From UPXZ01 sp047974405 (GTDB lineage Bacteria; Bacteroidota; Bacteroidia; Bacteroidales; Paludibacteraceae), in NCBI GenBank assembly GCA_047974405.1, contig JBKECI010000076.1, positions 1 to 55,568 of the forward strand: a stretch of DNA of 55,568 nucleotides. Reading direction: 5' to 3'. Every line of letters starts with the position of its first letter. Position 1 is the first letter of the stretch. Position numbers and translations under genes: made by a program. The notes under the pieces were generated by a model. It saw only the letters and a program-made list of their open reading frames with translations, was not told where the DNA came from and searched no databases. Shown piece after piece: positions 28,445 through 36,270 of this stretch.

Positions 28445-29593
28445 TTATTGTTCTAATTTTTTGTGATATTTTTCATAGATTATCATTCGCTCTTCATATG
28501 GATGAATTTTTTCAAATAATGAATTGTCATACCGATAAAATATGTTATTTGTAGAAGAATAAAGTCTAAATACGATTAAAATACCGTATAACAAAAATAA
28601 AAATATTCTAGTGGATAAAGGGATAATAATTTCTAATAAAGTCGGAATCAAAATAGACAAAGAAAAACTAAAAAATAGACTGAATCTGCTGATAGCAATT
28701 CCTATTTCTGAGAAAAACAGGTACATAATAATCCAAATAAAGAAAGTATTTAAGAAGATAACACTTGCTTTGGAATAATTTATAATCTTATCGTAATAGA
28801 ATAGGGCAAGTACAGAGGTAAAAAGTCGGATAAAATATCCATACGAAAGCTCATAAGGCTTTGAATATAATTTATTTGACAAGTATATTGTAACTTTTTC
28901 CTGAAAGGTACCACCAACCAAATCGGAAACAAAAAGCACAAAGGGCTTAATATAGTGGATATTTAAAAGTACCAATAAGTTGCCAATCACTATTACTGCC
29001 AAAAATATCTTGAATGGAACTTCTTGTTGTAAAACGAAGTATAAGGGGATAAAAATGATAGCACTCCAATGAAATGAAATTGCCAGCAAGCATAATGCCA
29101 AATATGGTATTATTTTTCTTTCTTCAATATATTTCAACGAAATCATAAATAGCAGCAAACTCTTTATGTTTCTTATTAAATCTGTCTGCAAAACAAGACC
29201 CGAAAATCCAATAAAAATAAACAATCCCAATAAATAATATTTCTCTTTCAGGTACCGCTTAAAAAAAATATGGAGCAAAATAGTGTCAATGAGTGTGTTT
29301 ATTAGAATGTAAGATTGATAGGTGTGGAATAATGATTTGATTGTTTGAGAGTATAAGACAAAGCCGGGTTCAAACTCACTTACTATACCCGCCTGTAAGT
29401 TCATAAAAAAAGGATAATAATTATGCCAATCCCAACCTATAAACCCTCTAAAACCGAAAAAGAGAAAATAAACGATAATACCTATATAATTAAGCAATTT
29501 TCTACTATAAATATCTAAATTTAATCCTAACTGGATAACAGATAGTAACAGATAGAATAAAACCAATAATATATAGGGTAACGCGTATTCCAT
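28445..29593 (-). CDS. EpsG/Wzy-like polysaccharide polymerase
   Basis: A 382-residue integral membrane protein with roughly ten transmembrane helices and the EpsG-family pattern FFGFRGFIGWDWHNYYPFF in the first periplasmic loop, ending with a short basic cytoplasmic tail. Polymerases of this type join lipid-linked repeat units at the periplasmic face of the inner membrane. The presence of a flippase and six glycosyltransferases in the same operon supports this role. Wzy proteins are poorly conserved, so assignment rests on topology and context. Confidence 0.82.
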   Translation of the reverse strand: MEYALPYILLVLFYLLLSVIQLGLNLDIYSRKLLNYIGIIVYFLFFGFRGFIGWDWHNYYPFFMNLQAGIVSEFEPGFVLYSQTIKSLFHTYQSYILINTLIDTILLHIFFKRYLKEKYYLLGLFIFIGFSGLVLQTDLIRNIKSLLLFMISLKYIEERKIIPYLALCLLAISFHWSAIIFIPLYFVLQQEVPFKIFLAVIVIGNLLVLLNIHYIKPFVLFVSDLVGGTFQEKVTIYLSNKLYSKPYELSYGYFIRLFTSVLALFYYDKIINYSKASVIFLNTFFIWIIMYLFFSEIGIAISRFSLFFSFSLSILIPTLLEIIIPLSTRIFLFLLYGILIVFRLYSSTNNIFYRYDNSLFEKIHPYEERMIIYEKYHKKLEQ

Positions 29594-29599
29594 CCAAAA

Positions 29600-30514
29600 T
29601 TAATTTACCAATCTTTTAAAATAATGAATACAATCCTGAAAAGATATTTTTTTATCGAAAAAAAATAACAGGTTAATCACGATAAATAAACTTTTATATA
29701 AAAAAAACGAAATCGGTGTTTTGTTTTTTTTATAATAAACAAAACTGCTTTTATCTAACAGCAACTGTTGATTTATATTTTTCTGAAAAGAACCTTTTTC
29801 TAAATGGCATATGTTTGGTGTGCTAATAACCAGCATTTTATATCCTGCCCGATTCATCTGAAACTGCAAATCGGTTTCTTCGTAATACATAAAATAGCGT
29901 TCATCAAAGCCTCCAAATTGGTTAAATATTTCTTTTTTCAAAAATAAATCTGCTCCGGTAATATAATCTACTTCCAAAACGTCTTTTACAAACAAATCGT
30001 TTTTTTTGTTTTTGTCTAATCTCTTTTTTATTTTTGAATTGAGATACTTTTCTCTACCTATTATGTTTATAATCAGATTTTTTATCCGATCTGTCAAATC
30101 GGGCATTAAGTGTGGAAATGTACCATAAGAGTGAATAATCTCCTCATTCTTGCTTAATAAATATGAACCAACAGCACCAATATTTTCATTTTGATGGTTT
30201 TCCATATACACGAAAAAGAGGGCGATAGCATTATTCCTCAATTCTGTATCGCTATTCAGCAGAAAAAGATATTTACCTTTTGTATACTTTACACCCAGAT
30301 TGTTTGCTCTTCCAAAACCCAAATTTACTCCCGATTCGATGAGTCGTACTTTAGAAAATCTTGCTTTAATCATCTCCTGAGAGCCGTCAATAGAGGCGTT
30401 ATCAACTACAATTATTTCATAATTAACATCTTTTGTGTGTGCGTATATCGACTCCAAACAATTATTTAGTAGCTCTTTTGTATTATAATTTACTATGATA
30501 ACCGAAACATCCAT
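29600..30514 (-). CDS. GT2 family glycosyltransferase
   Basis: A clear GT-A fold: VSVIIVNYNTKELLNNCLESI, VVDNASIDGS, LGFGRANNLGVKYTKGKYLF and LLNSDTELR as the nucleotide-sugar site, then VDYITGADLFLKKEIF and FDERYFMYYEETDLQ in the acceptor half. A C-terminal hydrophobic stretch may associate with the membrane. It is similar in layout to the other two GT2 proteins of the cluster, suggesting related activities. Its start lies inside the flippase 3' end (22-base overlap). Confidence 0.93.
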   Translation of the reverse strand: MDVSVIIVNYNTKELLNNCLESIYAHTKDVNYEIIVVDNASIDGSQEMIKARFSKVRLIESGVNLGFGRANNLGVKYTKGKYLFLLNSDTELRNNAIALFFVYMENHQNENIGAVGSYLLSKNEEIIHSYGTFPHLMPDLTDRIKNLIINIIGREKYLNSKIKKRLDKNKKNDLFVKDVLEVDYITGADLFLKKEIFNQFGGFDERYFMYYEETDLQFQMNRAGYKMLVISTPNICHLEKGSFQKNINQQLLLDKSSFVYYKKNKTPISFFLYKSLFIVINLLFFFDKKISFQDCIHYFKRLVN

Positions 30515-31902
30515 AATTTACCCATTGTCTTTTTTACTTCGTCGATATAATCTTTTCGTGTGATATTCAAATCTTTAATTACTTCAAGGGGCCATTTCCA
30601 ATTTTGATAAATCAGTTGCGCCAAGCCAGGGGCTAAAATTAAAGAGAGTACACCTAGTTTTAAAACAACTAAAAACAAAAATAACAATAAAACTGTAAGT
30701 AACCCAGAGAAAATAGATGCCTTAAAAAAAGGGACTTCATTTTTTGTCAAAAGTACAGAGCCTGCCCAGGCATGATTGTTTTCTAAAAATGTAGAAATAA
30801 GCAAAATAGCCAAAAGTGATGTTTGCAACAACAAGGTATTAGATTTGATAGAAACAAGCAATGAATTACCAAAGAACAAAACGATTATCCCCATTAATAA
30901 AAAAAGAAATATAGATACAATCTTACTTCTTAGGTATAACTCTTTCAAGTGAGAAATTCTGTTATTAATCCTATCTTGTATCATTTTGGGATAAAATGTA
31001 GAAAACCAAATGGTAGAAACAACGGCAATAAGTTCTACAACCTGCTTTGATACGCCAAATGAAGCTATTGCTGTCAAAGGCAAAAAAAGTGAACCTATAA
31101 AAACGGACGATTTATTTATTAGAAAACTTCCCAGCGACGTAATACCTATTTTAATTGCATTGGGAGAGATATCATTTAACACCTTTTTATGAGATATATT
31201 CTCCGCGTTTCTTATTTTTGATTTTATCTCTTTGTCGTAAAAAGCTCTGTGTGACAAAAAGCGATTTACGACAACTGCTCCCATTTGTCCGGCAGCTAAT
31301 GATAAAATCCCTAATTTACAGACTAAAATTAAAGTTAAAGATATGGAGATAAAAAAAACTTGAGAAATTATTATTATCTGTTTATTTTTTTTTACCATTC
31401 CCCGTCCCAATAATAGACTATCAAAATACAGAGTATATGACTGGTAACCAATAAAAAAAATATATAAAAACCAAGATATATATATTATTGTCCCACCGCC
31501 TGAATATGATTTATTCAAAATGTAATGTATATAAAAAGTCCCGACAATGGCTAAAAACAAGAAGATAATTAGTGATATTCTTGTATAAAACCATTTCATT
31601 GCCCCAATCACACTTTTTAATAACGCATAATTTATGTTTTCCCCTTTTTGTACTATTGAAAAGCCCTCTTTTTGAAAATTATTGGCACCACTAAATACAT
31701 AAGTTATATTTCTGGAAAAAGTTTGGCTGAAACCGAAATCAAATAATAACGTTATGGCCGAAAAGGAGATGAAAATAGTCCATATACCCACCTCGTCTGC
31801 CGATAGATATCTAAGTATAACAGGCAATATCAGCACATTAGACGCTATCTTAAGTACGGTAGCTGAAAAATTCCATATTACATCTTTTTTAGTGATTTGC
31901 AT
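30493..31902 (-). CDS. Wzx-like polysaccharide flippase (MOP superfamily)
   Basis: The 469-residue protein has about 12-14 transmembrane helices and the MATE/RfbX-type N-terminus (KDVIWNFSATVLKIASNVLILPVILRYLSADEVGIWT). It would flip undecaprenyl-linked repeat units to the periplasm for polymerisation. It is the first gene of the polysaccharide operon, starting 41 bases after the thiamine-binding protein gene. I see no convincing promoter between them, so transcription may run through from that gene. Confidence 0.9.
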   Translation of the reverse strand: MQITKKDVIWNFSATVLKIASNVLILPVILRYLSADEVGIWTIFISFSAITLLFDFGFSQTFSRNITYVFSGANNFQKEGFSIVQKGENINYALLKSVIGAMKWFYTRISLIIFLFLAIVGTFYIHYILNKSYSGGGTIIYISWFLYIFFIGYQSYTLYFDSLLLGRGMVKKNKQIIIISQVFFISISLTLILVCKLGILSLAAGQMGAVVVNRFLSHRAFYDKEIKSKIRNAENISHKKVLNDISPNAIKIGITSLGSFLINKSSVFIGSLFLPLTAIASFGVSKQVVELIAVVSTIWFSTFYPKMIQDRINNRISHLKELYLRSKIVSIFLFLLMGIIVLFFGNSLLVSIKSNTLLLQTSLLAILLISTFLENNHAWAGSVLLTKNEVPFFKASIFSGLLTVLLLFLFLVVLKLGVLSLILAPGLAQLIYQNWKWPLEVIKDLNITRKDYIDEVKKTMGKLWMFRLS

Positions 31903-31943
31903 TGATTCCTATTTCTTTCAAACAAAAGGTGTCTCCTCTTTAT

Positions 31944-32237
31944 TCAACTATCGTATTTCCCCACTTTATCCTCTATTGATACATCATCTCTGTTACTTTG
32001 TATTTTGAAATACGCCATCACACTCGTAGCTCCGGCGTCGTAGCATACTTGCTGGGCGCGTTTGAAAACGTCCATGATTTCGTCGTAAGTCCCTTCTACA
32101 ACAGTTTCAAAAGGACATACCCGATATTTCAAGCCGGATGAAGCGATGACTTCGATGGCCCGGTCAACTATTTTATAAGGATGTAGCGTTCCGCCAGAAG
32201 GCAAAACTTGGAGAGAGGCGTTAATGATTTTGTTCAT
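31944..32237 (-). CDS. MTH1187 family thiamine-binding protein
   Basis: A 97-residue ferredoxin-like fold protein of the MTH1187/YkoF-like (DUF77) group: INASLQVLPSGG, AIEVIASSGLKYRVCPFETVVEG, and DEIMDVFKRAQQVCYDAGA. The family binds thiamine and is thought to help in its salvage or transport in the cytoplasm. No thiamine genes are adjacent. It sits between rpsP and the polysaccharide cluster on the same strand. Confidence 0.88.
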   Translation of the reverse strand: MNKIINASLQVLPSGGTLHPYKIVDRAIEVIASSGLKYRVCPFETVVEGTYDEIMDVFKRAQQVCYDAGATSVMAYFKIQSNRDDVSIEDKVGKYDS

Positions 32238-32339
32238 AGGCGCGATTCGTTGGTTAATTGATACTTAAGTGGAATTTGGAATATCTCGAATTTACAACGG
32301 GGTATTAACATGAAAATTATGTCATCAACCCATTTTAAC

Positions 32340-32371
32340 AATATAACCCGAAAGTTTTTTCGGGTTATATT
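32340..32371 (-). terminator. Hairpin after rpsP, probable terminator
   Basis: AATATAACCCGAAA and TTTCGGGTTATATT form a perfect 14-bp stem with loop GTTT, 26 bases past the rpsP stop. The minus-strand downstream sequence is only moderately T-rich. Confidence 0.65.
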
Positions 32372-32397
32372 CTATTCTATTGTTTTCGGAAAGTATG

Positions 32398-32973
32398 TTA
32401 TTCGGCTGCCGGAGCTTCCGGAGCAGCTGTTTCTTCTGTCGTTTCGGGTTTTGTGCTTTCCGATGCGTCTGCTTTGATTTCTTCCGCCGCTTCCGCAACT
32501 TGTGACTCTATGGCTTCTGCTCTTTTCTTGGCCAACTCTGCCTTTTTCTCTTTCAAAATATCTGCTTCAGCTTTGGCTCTTTCTTTGGCTTTAGCTTGTT
32601 TTGCGGTATCAATTTCTGCTTTGGTTTTGTTTACGGCATTATCTTTAGCCGTTTTCCAAGCGTTAAAACGTTTTTCGGCTTCCGTTTCGTCAAAAGCCCC
32701 TTTTTTCACACCGCCTTGTAAGTGTTTCATCATTAATACCCCTTCGCCTGAGAGTATGTTGCGTGTAGTGTCGGTAGGCTGCGCCCCCACATTTAACCAA
32801 TACAGAGCTCTGTCAAATTTCAAATTTACGGTTGCCGGGTCGGTATTAGGATTGTATGAACCAATCCGTTCAATAAATTTTCCGTCACGCGGAGCGCGGC
32901 TATCAGCTATTACAATGTGATAATACGCATAACCCTTGCGCCCATGACGCTGAAGTCTCATTTTTACTGCCAT
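32398..32973 (-). CDS. rpsP: 30S ribosomal protein S16 with long C-terminal extension
   Basis: Residues 1 to about 85 are S16 (MAVKMRLQRHGRKGYAYYHI, ERIGSYNPNT, RALYWLNVGAQPTDT). About 105 further residues form a Lys/Ala/Glu-rich helical segment and then an acidic Thr/Pro/Glu tail. S16 elsewhere is only about 80-90 residues; Bacteroidota proteins commonly carry such a tail of unknown role. S16 binds 16S rRNA in the 30S body. The usual rimM-trmD neighbours are absent here. A promoter-like box lies 60 bases upstream. Confidence 0.96.
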   Translation of the reverse strand: MAVKMRLQRHGRKGYAYYHIVIADSRAPRDGKFIERIGSYNPNTDPATVNLKFDRALYWLNVGAQPTDTTRNILSGEGVLMMKHLQGGVKKGAFDETEAEKRFNAWKTAKDNAVNKTKAEIDTAKQAKAKERAKAEADILKEKKAELAKKRAEAIESQVAEAAEEIKADASESTKPETTEETAAPEAPAAE

Positions 32974-33032
32974 TTTCTCGAAATGTTTTAAAATTAATAA
33001 TTAAATATTTGCCTTTACTCGAAAAGCGGGTA

Positions 33033-33065
33033 CAAAGATACAATATTTATTTGAAATATTGTAAA
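33033..33065 (-). promoter_or_regulatory. Probable rpsP promoter
   Basis: On the minus strand, TATCTTTG (33040-33033) matches the -7 box; TTTA (33065-33062) lies 21 bases upstream as a one-mismatch -33 element. Confidence 0.5.
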
Positions 33066-33117
33066 TGGTAAGAATTGTTTGTGATGGGAGCGGCTCTTCC
33101 TTTTTTTGAAACAAGCC

Positions 33118-33125
33118 TAATTTTG
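33118..33125 (+). promoter_or_regulatory. Possible -7 box for the small gene at 33159
   Basis: TAATTTTG matches TAnnTTTG and lies 33 bases before the ATG. There is no correctly spaced TTTG at -33. Confidence 0.35.
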
Positions 33126-33158
33126 GTTTTGTTTACAACAGTACTTGATTCAATTGTT

Positions 33159-33338
33159 ATGATGGATAAAAATCAATATGTTTTTAAAAAGAGGCATAAA
33201 AAATCTGGAGAGTATTACACATTTACACAACAACCCGAAGGTAAGCTTGGAAAGAATCGAAATTATTCAGAACTTATTGATATGGTAAATGTAATGGGCC
33301 ATGAAATTATCTTATTGAAAAGTAGGTTGGATTTCTAA
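33159..33338 (+). CDS. Small unrecognised protein (59 residues)
   Basis: Reading from ATG 33159 gives a hydrophilic basic protein with YVFKKRHKKSGEYYTF and SELIDMVNVMGHEIILLKSR. I do not recognise it. An upstream extension to 33075 is open but would begin at TTG and add an unlikely hydrophobic segment. A TAnnTTTG box lies upstream, and a hairpin with a six-T tract begins inside its last codons, so it looks like an independent transcription unit between rpsP and the arabinose cluster. No homologous neighbour suggests a function. Confidence 0.45.
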   Translation: MMDKNQYVFKKRHKKSGEYYTFTQQPEGKLGKNRNYSELIDMVNVMGHEIILLKSRLDF

Positions 33339-33366
33339 TCTTCATAGAAACCCAATCCTGTTTTTT
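33324..33366 (+). terminator. Intrinsic terminator of the small gene
   Basis: AGGTTGGATTTCT (33324-33336) pairs with AGAAACCCAATCCT (33346-33359) with one mismatch and one bulge, followed by GTTTTTT. Confidence 0.6.
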
Positions 33367-33371
33367 CTTAT

Positions 33372-35324
33372 TTATAGTTTGATATTTATCAAATAAAATG
33401 CTTTCGGTTCTAAATTTAATTGAAATTCGCTCGATTGTATCCGAATGTTTTCCGTCAAAGGTACAATGGCTGTCGGATTGTCCAACGTATTTTCCAAATC
33501 GGGATTCCTGGATTTTAATACTGTTTTTACCACTTCTCTCATACTGTTTTTAATCCCTTTTAAGGTGTAAGTTACCGCTTTGTCACTATCGGACGTATTG
33601 GCTATTTTGAGTACAATTTCATTTTTGTTGCTGTCGTAAACCGAAGAGGCATAAATCCCGTCTTGTCCTGCCAGCGGCATTTTGTTTTCGGTGGTTTTTA
33701 ATACATTGGTACCTGCATTGTGTCCGTAGAGTTGCTGCACGTAATAGTTGGGAGTTTTTACGCTGTTCAAATTATCAAACCAAATCATATCGGGTTTCCA
33801 TTGCCAACCTTTGACATGAGCAAATAGTGGAGCATAGGTACACATTTGCACCACATCGGCATTGCGTTCGAAACCGGTCATAAAGGCTGCCTCACAAAGC
33901 GCCGATTCAAAATTATTTTTTCGGTTTTTGGGGTGACAAGCATATTCTCCAGCAAATACTTTGGGCCCTTTGCGGTCATAAAAATCATAGCGTGCTGCAT
34001 TGGACAAAAACCATTCGGGACTACGGTAGTAATGCTCGTCCACCAAATCTGTCTTTAGCTTGCGCATAGCATCCCAACCATACTCAAAGTCTTTTCCGTC
34101 GGGGCTGGGTCCCGACGACCCGATGATTTTTATCTCAGGATGTTTTTCTCGTATAACGTCCACAAACGGTTTCAATCTTTCGGAGTATAAACTTCCCCAC
34201 TGCTCGTTACCGATGGCTATCAGTTTGAGATTAAAGGATTCGGGATGCCCCATCTCTGCACGGATTTTTCCATATTTTGTACTGATACTGCCGTTGGCAA
34301 ATTCGATCAAATCAAGGGCGTCTTGTATATACGGATTCAGTTCTGCTACGGAAACGTGGGCGTGAGTATCTTTATTTTGAAATTGGCAAGCCAACCCACA
34401 ACTCAATACTGGCAACGGTTCCGCACCCATGTCTTCTGCCAGTTGAAAAAATTCAAAAAAACCCAGTCCGTACGATTGATAATAGTCGGGGAAAAAGCGA
34501 TATGAAAATGTGTGTTCCCAACGGTTTTCGTTCAATGTGCGGTTTTCAACTGCCCCTATGGAGTTTTTCCATTGATAGCGCGTTTCTAAGTCTGTACCCT
34601 CAACAATGCACCCTCCGGGGAAGCGAAAAACTCCCGGTTTCAAGTCGTACAACGCTTGAGCCAAATCTTTGCGCATACCGTTTTTTCTCCCTTTCCATGT
34701 ATCGACGGGAAAAAGCGAGATGTGCTCCAAATCCAAAGGAGATTGCGCTGTGAGAAAAATCCGCAGCTTTGCCTTAGCTTCGGTTTTCCAAGGTTTCAAT
34801 ATAACTTCATATTGCTTCCACTCCGGTGAAGATATTTCTATCTTTTGTGAAACAATTACATTGCTTTCATCGTCTATCAATTCTACCCTCAGACCGGTAT
34901 TTTGCTCTTTTCCCTTTTTTGCCCATACGGAAAAACGATATTCTGCGTCTTTTTTAATCCCTATACCAAAAAATCCTTCGTTGTCTAATCCTGTCTGCTT
35001 TTCTTGGTGCCCTGCGTAAGAGAGGCGGATATAGTGTGGGTTATTTTTAAAAGGTCCATCGTTTTTAATTTCCACATTTCCAAAAGTGTTCCATCCCATC
35101 AGTTGTTGAGGAAATTCAAAGGAGCGATTTTTGACTAATTCTCCGTACAACCCTCCATCGGCGCCGTAGTTGATATCTTCAAAAAAAATGCCGTACATCG
35201 TTTTTTGAACGGGTGTTCCGTTTTTCTTAAAATCGACCTGTATGTGGTGAGGTTGCGCTGCAAGGGAAAGAAAAGCGGTGCAAACAAAAAATGAAATCGA
35301 AACGAGAAATTTATTTTTTTGCAT
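33372..35324 (-). CDS. Alpha-L-arabinofuranosidase, GH51
   Basis: This secreted enzyme releases alpha-linked L-arabinofuranose from arabinan or arabinoxylan side chains. It has a signal peptide (about 1-23), an N-terminal GH51 segment, a CBM4_9-like beta domain (about 75-205), a TIM barrel (about 215-500) and a C-terminal beta domain. The acid/base Glu374 is in IGNEQWG and the nucleophile Glu460 in FAGEYACH; GVFRFPGGC is the family motif. At 650 residues it matches Bacteroidota GH51 enzymes. It is the last gene of the arabinose cluster, 205 bases after araR, a gap that may carry its own promoter. Confidence 0.94.
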   Translation of the reverse strand: MQKNKFLVSISFFVCTAFLSLAAQPHHIQVDFKKNGTPVQKTMYGIFFEDINYGADGGLYGELVKNRSFEFPQQLMGWNTFGNVEIKNDGPFKNNPHYIRLSYAGHQEKQTGLDNEGFFGIGIKKDAEYRFSVWAKKGKEQNTGLRVELIDDESNVIVSQKIEISSPEWKQYEVILKPWKTEAKAKLRIFLTAQSPLDLEHISLFPVDTWKGRKNGMRKDLAQALYDLKPGVFRFPGGCIVEGTDLETRYQWKNSIGAVENRTLNENRWEHTFSYRFFPDYYQSYGLGFFEFFQLAEDMGAEPLPVLSCGLACQFQNKDTHAHVSVAELNPYIQDALDLIEFANGSISTKYGKIRAEMGHPESFNLKLIAIGNEQWGSLYSERLKPFVDVIREKHPEIKIIGSSGPSPDGKDFEYGWDAMRKLKTDLVDEHYYRSPEWFLSNAARYDFYDRKGPKVFAGEYACHPKNRKNNFESALCEAAFMTGFERNADVVQMCTYAPLFAHVKGWQWKPDMIWFDNLNSVKTPNYYVQQLYGHNAGTNVLKTTENKMPLAGQDGIYASSVYDSNKNEIVLKIANTSDSDKAVTYTLKGIKNSMREVVKTVLKSRNPDLENTLDNPTAIVPLTENIRIQSSEFQLNLEPKAFYLINIKL

Positions 35325-35529
35325 GATATTATGAGTTTTTAAACAAGTTTAACCTGTATTCTGAAATCAAAAAAATGTGGTAAATATAATAAAAATTTAA
35401 TCATAAGTCATTAGGGTTATTAGCTGATAATTATCTCTGGGAAACATAAAATTAATTTTTTATGCTACCTATTACAGACAATGAGGTCTGATCTGATTTG
35501 ATGTTGAATTGAAAAGAAGATACTTTTTT

Positions 35530-36198
35530 CTAAATATCTTCCCTGTTCTCTTTGAATTTGTAGTAATATGCCCCTTTTTTGGATCCCGATTTGTCTATCT
35601 CATCAAGTTTTTCCAAAAAATTCATATTTGTCATTTTCTTTCTAAAGTTGCGTTTGTCTATCGGATGCCCGTATATGGCTTCATATAGAGCTTGAAGTTG
35701 AGTAAGGGTAAATTTTTCGGGGAGAAGATTAAACCCGATAGGCTGAACGGCAGCCTTTCTGCGTAATATAGACAAGGCATTTTTTACCATTTGGTAATGA
35801 TCAAAAATAAGTTCAGACGCTTGGCTTATGTTTATCCAAAAGGCGTTATGCTCATCAAGCAACGATTCGTCGTGGGCTGCGACATCGATAAGGGCGTAAA
35901 AAGCACAAGATATTACCCTTTCGCCCGGGTCACGGTCTATTTCCCCATACACCCCTACTTGTTCCATATATACATTTTCCAACCCCGTTAAGTTAGATAA
36001 TACACTTACCGCAGCATCCTTTACCGATTGGTTTTCTTTAACAAAACCACCCATCAACGAAAGCCCTCCCTGTGATGGTTTCATTGTGCGTTTGTGGCAC
36101 AAAAGCCTCATCTCATTGTCTTTGAATCCAAAAATAATACAATCGACCGCTACTAAAAAAGTGTCTTGTGAGCTATAAAAGACGGCGCTTGCTGCCAT
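35530..36198 (-). CDS. araR: AraR-like transcriptional regulator (degenerate Nudix domain plus winged HTH)
   Basis: The N-terminal Nudix fold (residues about 12-145) keeps the LMGGFV start, but its Nudix box has lost the catalytic REUXEE glutamates (VKDAAVSVLSNLTGLENV), so it is a ligand sensor, not a hydrolase. The C-terminal winged helix (about 160-222; FTLTQLQALYEAIYG, KRNFRKKM) binds DNA. Known relatives are NrtR and the Bacteroides arabinose repressor AraR, which releases DNA on binding L-arabinose. The location inside the arabinose cluster makes this role very likely, with autoregulation. A 13-bp hairpin sits just upstream. Confidence 0.87.
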   Translation of the reverse strand: MAASAVFYSSQDTFLVAVDCIIFGFKDNEMRLLCHKRTMKPSQGGLSLMGGFVKENQSVKDAAVSVLSNLTGLENVYMEQVGVYGEIDRDPGERVISCAFYALIDVAAHDESLLDEHNAFWINISQASELIFDHYQMVKNALSILRRKAAVQPIGFNLLPEKFTLTQLQALYEAIYGHPIDKRNFRKKMTNMNFLEKLDEIDKSGSKKGAYYYKFKENREDI

Positions 36199-36227
36199 AA
36201 ATATTAATGACTATAGGGTTTAAAGAG

Positions 36228-36256
36228 AACTTTGCTGAAAAAATTTCAGCAAAGTT
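36228..36256 (-). terminator. Perfect hairpin between the symporter and araR genes
   Basis: AACTTTGCTGAAA and TTTCAGCAAAGTT form a 13-bp stem with loop AAA. On the minus strand it is followed by CTCTTTAAA, a weak T-tract, so it may be a partial terminator or an RNA-processing/stabilising element that lowers araR expression. Confidence 0.55.
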
Positions 36257-36270
36257 ACTCAATTATTTTT

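Noticed and set aside
23475..31902. A novel defence or secretion system in the eight-gene cluster
   Set aside because: All eight genes fit standard surface polysaccharide assembly (flippase, polymerase, GT2/GT4 transferases).
32453..32920. 155-codon plus-strand ORF opposite rpsP
   Set aside because: Ala/Ser-rich translation is the mirror of the Lys/Ala/Glu-rich S16 tail; no independent evidence.
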